48,511 nt of DNA from a virus. Position 1 is the first letter of the stretch; each line of letters opens with the position of its first letter. The notes below the pieces were generated by a model. That model searched no databases and had not been told where the DNA came from. It saw nothing but the letters and a program-made list of their open reading frames with translations. This document shows, in pieces, positions 42,893 through 48,511 of this stretch. The stretch lies in the IMG/VR virus record IMGVR_UViG_3300047384_000444, positions 1-48,511 of that record. One strand, written 5' to 3'. The position numbers were made by a program, and so were the translations under genes.

Positions 42893-45499
42893 ATGGCCTA
42901 CGATAAATTTTCTACCCAAAAGGTTTTCCAGAATGAACTGGTAAACATTTATGCAAACAAGATCCTGGAGAATGTTCACTCCACAATTGAAGCTTCAGAA
43001 ACGAAGCTATTGGCCGCCGGTGATCTTTCTAGAATGATCCAGGGTGCAGCGCTTTTTGAACTTCCGGTGGTTTCTTTTGTTACAAATGAGCCTGCCATTT
43101 ATTCGCACCTGGTCAAGAACCTGCAGACCATTATTTCTGTCGATACGCAGCTGTCTTTTCAAAACAGGATCCAGGTGGTAACCTCTTATGCTTTCTTCGA
43201 GTTTTGGCTCGATGAGACGGCGGCCTCTGTGGTTGTAAATGGAATAAACTGTGCAGATCTAGGGGAAGTATACAATGCCCCGGCGCCTCCTTATAATATT
43301 ATTATTGCAGATCTACAGGAATTCTCTGAGAGTTCAGAAAATGAACTTTATTTCCAGGGATGGAAGTCTGATACCAAAGAGGTTTTTATCAGACGGATTT
43401 TGGGAGAGCCAAGTCCGGAAACGTTGCAAATTGCTTTTAGGGTTGAAGATGTGTTTCTTACCTTGCCTCAAGGAAAATATTCTTCTTTCCGTATTTCTAC
43501 GGTTGCAGCTTTTTGGCGCGGACAAGCCAATACAGGTTTCATTAGCCTGGTGCCTCCGGTTCCTTACTCAGATCCGGCAGGTTATGAAATCACTCCCGAA
43601 ACGCTTGATCAGACAATAGATGTGGCGTTCCAGGATTTTTCGCTGGTAAGCCCTGGAAGCATCACCTTCCTGTTGCGCATCATGGTGCACGGCATTCGTT
43701 CAGATTCAAATCTTTTAGATCGTAATATCATACGGCATGAGATTCCTTTTGAAATTCAAATCCTTTCCCCTGAAAGTCTGGTGACAGATAAGGATGAATT
43801 GCATTTGCCACATATAAGGGAAGCTGTACCATTGGCAGGACAGGAAGTCGAAGTGATCACCGGGAACAATTTTGGCTTAAGTATTCCTGATTATTTCGAG
43901 TTAACTGGAGGTAACCTGGTCGAGGGAGATCCAACGTATGGAAGGAGGAATTACACCGGTAGCGGAAGGCAGGTTTTAACCGTTTCCCTTTCCGAAGAGT
44001 TTGATGTGTATGAAAATCCTGTGTTTTCAGATTCGATGGTCTTCACGTATAATACTACAAGGCGCGGACGGCCAATGATGGAAACCCACACGGTTAGGCT
44101 TTCTGCTTACATGTTTCCTGCTCATGGGTTCATTGTAACACCGGAGGCACTGGAGTTCTTCAGTATAAAAGGAATTGAAGCCGGCGATCCACAATCCCTG
44201 CAGGTGATATCTACACAGGATTTCACTGTGAAAGCTCCGTTTTGGCTGAAAGTGGATCCGACTGGAGGCGGGAAATTTCAGGAATTAACAGTTGAACCGA
44301 TTAGTGCAGACAACCTGATATCGGGTGATTACTCAGGCTTTATTGTGTTGACTTCCGAAGCTGCAGAAATTGAAGTTCCGGTAAGCCTCAAGGTCGTGGA
44401 AAGCATTGATGCTGCACTTTCTGAAACAGGATTGAATTTCACGCACGAAAATAAAGCCTTTTCTATGTTGTACAGTGATGACCTTACGCAAAGGGCGTCT
44501 ACTTCTCTTGCCATCACTGCTTACAATATGAAAGGATTTCCTGTAATTTCAGAACATAATTTCAAAACAACCTTTTTTAACCAAAGGACAAAAATTCACC
44601 TTGGGGAAATTGTGTCCAGGCGCTTGCAAAAGTTATCCAGTCCTTCAAATATTGGGTACCGGAATTATGATCTGGAGAACGAGGAACCTCAATTGTTCCG
44701 GATTTTGAATTATTACAGGCCTGCCAGTGTAGATGTGCTTTTTGAGATTGAGAACCGCTCCAACAGTGTAACATCCGAAAGTAAAAGGTTCGATGATGTT
44801 TTGTTCCTCTCCGGACGAAAGCCAAAGCAATTTCGTGATGATTTTGGAATTCTTAATTATGAAGCGGTTCCGGTAAGGGTGACTTCCAAATCACAACTGC
44901 TTTTTAATTTTGTGAGGCGATTTTTAAATCATGAGATAAAAGTTTTTAAAAACAATCTCCTCTATAAAACCATCACTCATACTCCAGGAAACAATTCTTT
45001 ATTTGGCCTGGCCATGTACTTTCATCTTTTCAAGGCCGGCGATGTTATCGAAGTAAGGATGTATGAAAATGATACCGACTACTTTGGCCAGAAGTATTTA
45101 ATGTTTCCAGATCAGCATCACAGCAACCACATTGCTTTTTCCGATGAATATAAAGTCCTGGAGAGTTTTGAATTTACAGGAGAATATAAATTCACCGGCA
45201 ACTACAAAAATATAACATCAAAAAATTATACTAACCTGGTAGAGCATATTGAAAACCTGGAGTCAAACAAAGAGCAGCGGCTTGTAATCAACACAGGTTG
45301 GATTCTTAAATCTAACGTGGTGATCATAGATGCGATTCTAAGAGCAGACAGGGTATGGCTTCTTAAGGGAGAAAAAGAAATTTCTTTGAGGCCTGTAGAA
45401 AAGGAATTTGTGCTGGAAGATTCCCAGGAGGCACTTTACCAATACAACGTTGAATTCATAATAAATCCCGAAAATGATCTTGAAGTTTACATGTCCTAG
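42893..45499 (+). CDS. Distal tail protein with BACON-like domain
   Basis: An 868-aa protein, mostly beta, without signal peptide. Residues of about 415-502 (FIVTPEALEFFSIKGIEAGD ... FWLKVDP ... GDYSGFIVLTSEAAEIEVPV) have the strand pattern of a BACON domain, an immunoglobulin-like fold common in Bacteroidota surface proteins and also found in crAss-like phages. Other parts resemble repeated tail sandwich domains. It overlaps the next gene by 26 bases. A place at the tail tip in contact with cell-surface glycans is plausible. Confidence 0.65.
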   Translation: MAYDKFSTQKVFQNELVNIYANKILENVHSTIEASETKLLAAGDLSRMIQGAALFELPVVSFVTNEPAIYSHLVKNLQTIISVDTQLSFQNRIQVVTSYAFFEFWLDETAASVVVNGINCADLGEVYNAPAPPYNIIIADLQEFSESSENELYFQGWKSDTKEVFIRRILGEPSPETLQIAFRVEDVFLTLPQGKYSSFRISTVAAFWRGQANTGFISLVPPVPYSDPAGYEITPETLDQTIDVAFQDFSLVSPGSITFLLRIMVHGIRSDSNLLDRNIIRHEIPFEIQILSPESLVTDKDELHLPHIREAVPLAGQEVEVITGNNFGLSIPDYFELTGGNLVEGDPTYGRRNYTGSGRQVLTVSLSEEFDVYENPVFSDSMVFTYNTTRRGRPMMETHTVRLSAYMFPAHGFIVTPEALEFFSIKGIEAGDPQSLQVISTQDFTVKAPFWLKVDPTGGGKFQELTVEPISADNLISGDYSGFIVLTSEAAEIEVPVSLKVVESIDAALSETGLNFTHENKAFSMLYSDDLTQRASTSLAITAYNMKGFPVISEHNFKTTFFNQRTKIHLGEIVSRRLQKLSSPSNIGYRNYDLENEEPQLFRILNYYRPASVDVLFEIENRSNSVTSESKRFDDVLFLSGRKPKQFRDDFGILNYEAVPVRVTSKSQLLFNFVRRFLNHEIKVFKNNLLYKTITHTPGNNSLFGLAMYFHLFKAGDVIEVRMYENDTDYFGQKYLMFPDQHHSNHIAFSDEYKVLESFEFTGEYKFTGNYKNITSKNYTNLVEHIENLESNKEQRLVINTGWILKSNVVIIDAILRADRVWLLKGEKEISLRPVEKEFVLEDSQEALYQYNVEFIINPENDLEVYMS

Positions 45500-47333
45500 C
45501 TTTGAGCTGGATTTCGCAGGAAAAGAACTCAATATAGTAGAGGAAAATCATTGGTTCAATGACCAATTTTTCACGAAATATTCTTTCCCTTTTGAATTTG
45601 ATATCGATGAAGAGCTGGATGCAGCTCTCGAGATGATCACTCATAACAATGCAAGGCGTAGCGATAAAACTTTTGAAGGATACCTGCAGAAATTTGGTGG
45701 AGAATCGGAAGCAATTCTGGTGATTGAAAGAATTCAGGGTAAACGCGGACAGGGGAAAATGCGCTATGGCCTGGAAGAATTCCCGAATTTCGATAAAAAG
45801 CTTTCAGAATTGCCGCTTGAGCAATTCAGGCTAGAAGTGCCTATTGCAGATTTCGCACTGGCCAGACTGGATGAAACATATCCAGCAGTAAATTTTAATT
45901 TTCCGCAGCTTATCGTAGATCATTTCGATACCAATACGGCGCAATGGCTGTATTTTGAAGGGATCATCAACAATTACAAATCGGGTGCTTTTCTCAAAAA
46001 CGAATACAACAGTACGACTGCAGAGCAGATCAACCGAAATATTATGCAACCGGTTCCATACCTGCTTTATGTGCTTGCACAAGGCTTCGCAGATGCCGGA
46101 CTGGAGCTTAGGGGGGAGATCCTTCAGGATCCAGAATTCAAGGACGCGGTAATAACTATGATCTCAGATTATTACAGCTCTTCATCTGTAGACAATATGG
46201 AGGCTACCATGCAGGCGAATGAGTACTCCAGCATTACCAGGGAAACAGAAAACAGGATTTATCTTGCCAGGTATGCTAAGAGTATTTTTTTACCCTCTTC
46301 CGGAATTTATAAAGTTTCGGGGAATATTATTATAAGATCGATTGCTGTTGAAGCTTTTGCGGAACTTCATTTAGGCCTGGACAATGTCATTTGGCGGGCT
46401 ACAGATCATAACCTGGGCTATGAAGAAAAATTCTTTTCTATAGATCTTGATATTGATATTCCTTCCACACAATTTGGAGAGACATTGAGATTTATTTCTG
46501 AACAACTTCCGTTTGCCAGCGATCCACAAATGAATGAGCAGGATCCAACTGCAATGATCCTTGATCTAACTATTACGAAAATTGCAGGGTATGATTTGGA
46601 GGGAAACCTAGTTCCTACCCTGGTGTCACCGGAAAAAATTGACCTTCAGAAATGTGTTCCCGACATGACCTTTGGAGATGTACTGAAGGCTCTGAAGAAC
46701 TGGAAAAACTACGATGTTACTATAGGTGACGGGTATGTAGAGATGAACAAGATCAAAAGCATAAAGGATGCTACAGTGGCCATTGATCTAACAGATAAAG
46801 AAGTCAAGGAACCTATCCGGAATTTTTACCAGGATAATACTTTTATCCTCCAGTTACAGGAAGTAGGATCTGATGAGTATAAATTCGCCAAGCTATTTGT
46901 GGATTCCTCCGGAAGCCGTACTTCTTCTTTCGTTAAGAATGACAATACGAAGGAGATTACCATTAATGGAATTCCGTTACCTATGAAGGAATCTGGAGGG
47001 GTAAGCACTGCCCATCTTTTTACTGATGCAAAATCCATTCTGGCTCTGAGTATTTATCCAGGCCTTGATAATGGATTAAATACCTGCAGGGATACTTCAA
47101 AATTACTTATCCCGGCAGTCTATCAAAGCGACTGGAAGGAGTGGATTGACTTCAGAATTAATTCAGAAGGTTTTGAGTGGCCATTCTTTATAGATTCAGA
47201 AAGGGCCGGTGCCATATCTGAAAAATCAAAGATTTATGCCTATGCACGGGAATTTATTGTACGTCGTGTGAGCAAAAAAAATGTTTCCCAAAATTGGTGG
47301 GAGATAACGCTGGAGTGTGATGGGGCAGATTAA
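45474..47333 (+). CDS. Distal tail / baseplate hub protein
   Basis: A 619-aa protein. The N-terminus (LKFTCPSFELDFAGKELNIV; NHWFNDQFFTKYSFPFEFDI) and the repeated beta modules resemble hub proteins of long-tailed phages. FGDVLKALKNWKNYDVTIGD (about residues 401-420) is a small alpha/beta unit. It is the last structural gene; its stop overlaps the stop of the integrase gene on the other strand (TTAA 47330-47333). Specific family not recognised. Confidence 0.6.
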   Translation: MILKFTCPSFELDFAGKELNIVEENHWFNDQFFTKYSFPFEFDIDEELDAALEMITHNNARRSDKTFEGYLQKFGGESEAILVIERIQGKRGQGKMRYGLEEFPNFDKKLSELPLEQFRLEVPIADFALARLDETYPAVNFNFPQLIVDHFDTNTAQWLYFEGIINNYKSGAFLKNEYNSTTAEQINRNIMQPVPYLLYVLAQGFADAGLELRGEILQDPEFKDAVITMISDYYSSSSVDNMEATMQANEYSSITRETENRIYLARYAKSIFLPSSGIYKVSGNIIIRSIAVEAFAELHLGLDNVIWRATDHNLGYEEKFFSIDLDIDIPSTQFGETLRFISEQLPFASDPQMNEQDPTAMILDLTITKIAGYDLEGNLVPTLVSPEKIDLQKCVPDMTFGDVLKALKNWKNYDVTIGDGYVEMNKIKSIKDATVAIDLTDKEVKEPIRNFYQDNTFILQLQEVGSDEYKFAKLFVDSSGSRTSSFVKNDNTKEITINGIPLPMKESGGVSTAHLFTDAKSILALSIYPGLDNGLNTCRDTSKLLIPAVYQSDWKEWIDFRINSEGFEWPFFIDSERAGAISEKSKIYAYAREFIVRRVSKKNVSQNWWEITLECDGAD

Positions 47334-48511
47334 AAAAGCTGATCCATGATCTTAACCTGCTCACAGGCTTCAGATTCTACAATGTGCACATAGATCATCG
47401 TTTCTGAAATTTTGGAGTGTCCCAGGATCTTTTGTAGGTCCTGGACCTTTCCTCCCATCCTAAGAAAATTTGTTGCGAATGAATGCCTGGCAACGTGGAA
47501 ACTCAGATTTTTTTGGATATCACATAGGTTTGCGATCTTTTTCAGAACCCGATTGATTTCCTCGGGCGTTGGCATCTGCACGAAAAGCCGCTCATCGTGA
47601 TCAAGGATCTCCCTTAGTTTATTGGAAATGCTGATCCACTGTCTTTTTTTGGATTTTACACTTACAAACTGGAACATATCTTCCTCCAGTTGTTTTCGGC
47701 TTAACTGTTGCACATCTGAAATTCTAAGGCCTGTAAAACAGGAAAACAGAAAGTACCCTGCAGTTAGGCGATACCTTTCATTCATGAAGGGAGAAAAGAA
47801 AAGCTGATATATTTTCTTGATTTGTTCCGGACGCAGATCCGTTCGATGCCCCTTTGTGCTACCTACCTTTACATCATCTTTGGATATAGCCATACGAATA
47901 CCGGCTTTTTCCGCGGCATGGATATATTTTTTTACTACCGCAATATTACTTTCAATAGTTGTGGGCTCATTTCCCAGGGCTTTAAAATGAGTTCTCATTT
48001 TCAGGATTAGATTTTCATCGACTTCAGTGAAGTAGATTTTCTTTTTCCATTTACGCAGCTTGGTGACAATTGATTTATGCCTTCGCACAGTTCCTTTGGC
48101 TAATATTCTTTTTTCAGCCTCAATTTGGTAATCCATATATGCCAGGAAATCTATTCGGGGAATGCTGTTCCTGAATTCCTGGACAAACTTGTCAACCGAC
48201 AATTGCTTATGGGATAGGTGGTACATTGTTTTAATCCCGGTGATCTTTGAATCTACATTGTCCAGAACTAGGTTCATCTCGGAGTACTTAGGATCCGAGG
48301 TTTTTAGCCTGGCCTCTTTTGGATCCCATAATTTTGGAGGAACAAATATCTCCAGGGGAATCCTTTCCCGTTGATAATTTTTGGAGACATGCAAATAGAG
48401 TGGCGATAAGCCATCGGAATTCACATATTTTCTTTTTACGATTCTTGTTTTCACTGACACAAACATTTTTTTTGTGTCAACCAGTGTGTCGAAAACCTGA
48501 TCTTGCAGCAT
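47330..48511 (-). CDS. int: Tyrosine-type integrase
   Basis: A 393-aa site-specific recombinase as read to the window edge. Catalytic residues are complete: R263 (TGLRISD), H339 and R342 (HVARHSF), H365 (GHSKISE) and Y374 (MIYVHI); K286 or K288 in the beta hairpin may be the catalytic lysine. An arm-binding type N-terminus (VKTRIVKRKYVNSDGLSPLY) and a SAM-like core-binding domain (about 110-205) precede it, as in Bacteroidota phage and transposon integrases. The true start is more likely M16 (48466), because the family usually begins there and the first 15 residues do not fit. It would insert the phage genome into the host chromosome. Confidence 0.9.
   Translation of the reverse strand: MLQDQVFDTLVDTKKMFVSVKTRIVKRKYVNSDGLSPLYLHVSKNYQRERIPLEIFVPPKLWDPKEARLKTSDPKYSEMNLVLDNVDSKITGIKTMYHLSHKQLSVDKFVQEFRNSIPRIDFLAYMDYQIEAEKRILAKGTVRRHKSIVTKLRKWKKKIYFTEVDENLILKMRTHFKALGNEPTTIESNIAVVKKYIHAAEKAGIRMAISKDDVKVGSTKGHRTDLRPEQIKKIYQLFFSPFMNERYRLTAGYFLFSCFTGLRISDVQQLSRKQLEEDMFQFVSVKSKKRQWISISNKLREILDHDERLFVQMPTPEEINRVLKKIANLCDIQKNLSFHVARHSFATNFLRMGGKVQDLQKILGHSKISETMIYVHIVESEACEQVKIMDQLF
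48456..48478 (-). promoter_or_regulatory. Hairpin enclosing the integrase start codon
   Basis: GACACAAA (48456-48463) and TTTGTGTC (48471-48478) form an exact 8-bp inverted repeat; outer CACT/AGTG can extend it. The probable start codon of the integrase (CAT at 48464-48466 on the plus strand) lies in the seven-base loop. It could limit translation of the integrase or be a binding site. Confidence 0.45.

Larger units (their letters stand above)
1..48511. mobile_element. Temperate siphovirus-like prophage of a Bacteroidota host (nearly complete)
   Basis: The window carries every module of a temperate tailed phage: repressor with operators, primase and candidate origin, holin and endolysin, capsid protease and capsid, terminase, portal, tape measure, distal tail and tyrosine integrase. 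Most genes are packed with 1-4 bp overlaps and read rightward; only the repressor, one accessory cassette (23524-25320) and the integrase are on the minus strand. TAnnTTTG promoter elements and missing Shine-Dalgarno sites point to Bacteroidota. No attL/attR repeat could be identified, and the window edges fall exactly on the ends of two genes, so the element probably continues outside on one or both sides. Confidence 0.93.

Noticed and set aside
1-48511. CRISPR array or insertion sequence
   Set aside because: No regularly spaced direct repeats with unique spacers and no transposase gene with terminal repeats were seen. The only regular repeats are the short iterons and the leader elements.

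Overview
The window looks like a nearly complete temperate tailed phage (siphovirus-like prophage) of a member of the Bacteroidota, most likely a flavobacterium. The host call rests on three things. The -7 promoter elements match the Bacteroidota form TAnnTTTG, with at least five exact TATATTTG copies. Shine-Dalgarno sites are absent and A-rich leaders stand in their place. The gene families (GH108 endolysin, Bacteroidota-type tape measure, a DnaG-like primase without zinc ligands) are typical of flavobacterial phages. A CI-like repressor lies at the left edge and a tyrosine integrase at the right edge, both on the minus strand; almost everything between reads rightward. I see no tRNA-type attachment site, so the true prophage ends may lie outside the window.

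Left to right: (1) 1-700, immunity region: repressor, two 16-bp operators and the early promoter. (2) 0.7-10.6 kb, early and replication genes: a LuxR/GerE-type regulator, a 1072-aa primase-helicase, an iteron cluster (5719-5901) that is the best origin candidate, a small DnaA-domain-IV-like protein, an ASCH-like phage protein, an outer-membrane barrel protein and many small zinc-ribbon or unknown proteins. (3) 10.6-12.6 kb, lysis: holin, GH108 endolysin, a structured gene-free stretch, a one-TM peptide and a lipoprotein with a C-terminal TM helix that fits a unimolecular spanin. (4) 12.6-22.7 kb, head and packaging: S49 protease, capsid protein with an N-terminal scaffold-like segment, a probable -1 frameshift pair, a PLD-like protein, a Tad2 (anti-Thoeris) homologue, an HNH endonuclease and the terminase subunits. 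(5) 22.66-25.8 kb, accessory island splitting terminase from portal: a tRNA-like small RNA gene, two small plus-strand genes, and a minus-strand cassette with a RadC-like protein. (6) 25.8-30.8 kb, portal and connector genes. (7) 30.8-32.3 kb, a regulatory region dense in structured RNA. (8) 32.3-38.3 kb, fibre and surface genes plus a secreted metalloprotease. (9) 38.4-47.3 kb, tape measure and distal tail. (10) integrase.

The strongest system-level observation is a phage promoter class: TGTCACACCT[T/C], exactly 17 bp, then a -7 element. It occurs five times (10647, 12587, 16703, 25798, 38363), once in front of each late operon (lysis, head, packaging, portal, tail), and four of the five copies follow directly on an intrinsic terminator. 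This suggests one activator that turns on all late modules together. Other notable items are the A AAA AAG frameshift site at 17699, the Y-RNA-like small RNA at 22686-22805, a leader at 31327-31495 that can fold in two exclusive ways around a start codon, a possible antisense toxin pair at 31803-31972, and the iteron/DnaA-like pair. All functional calls come from reading the sequence; no database search was run.
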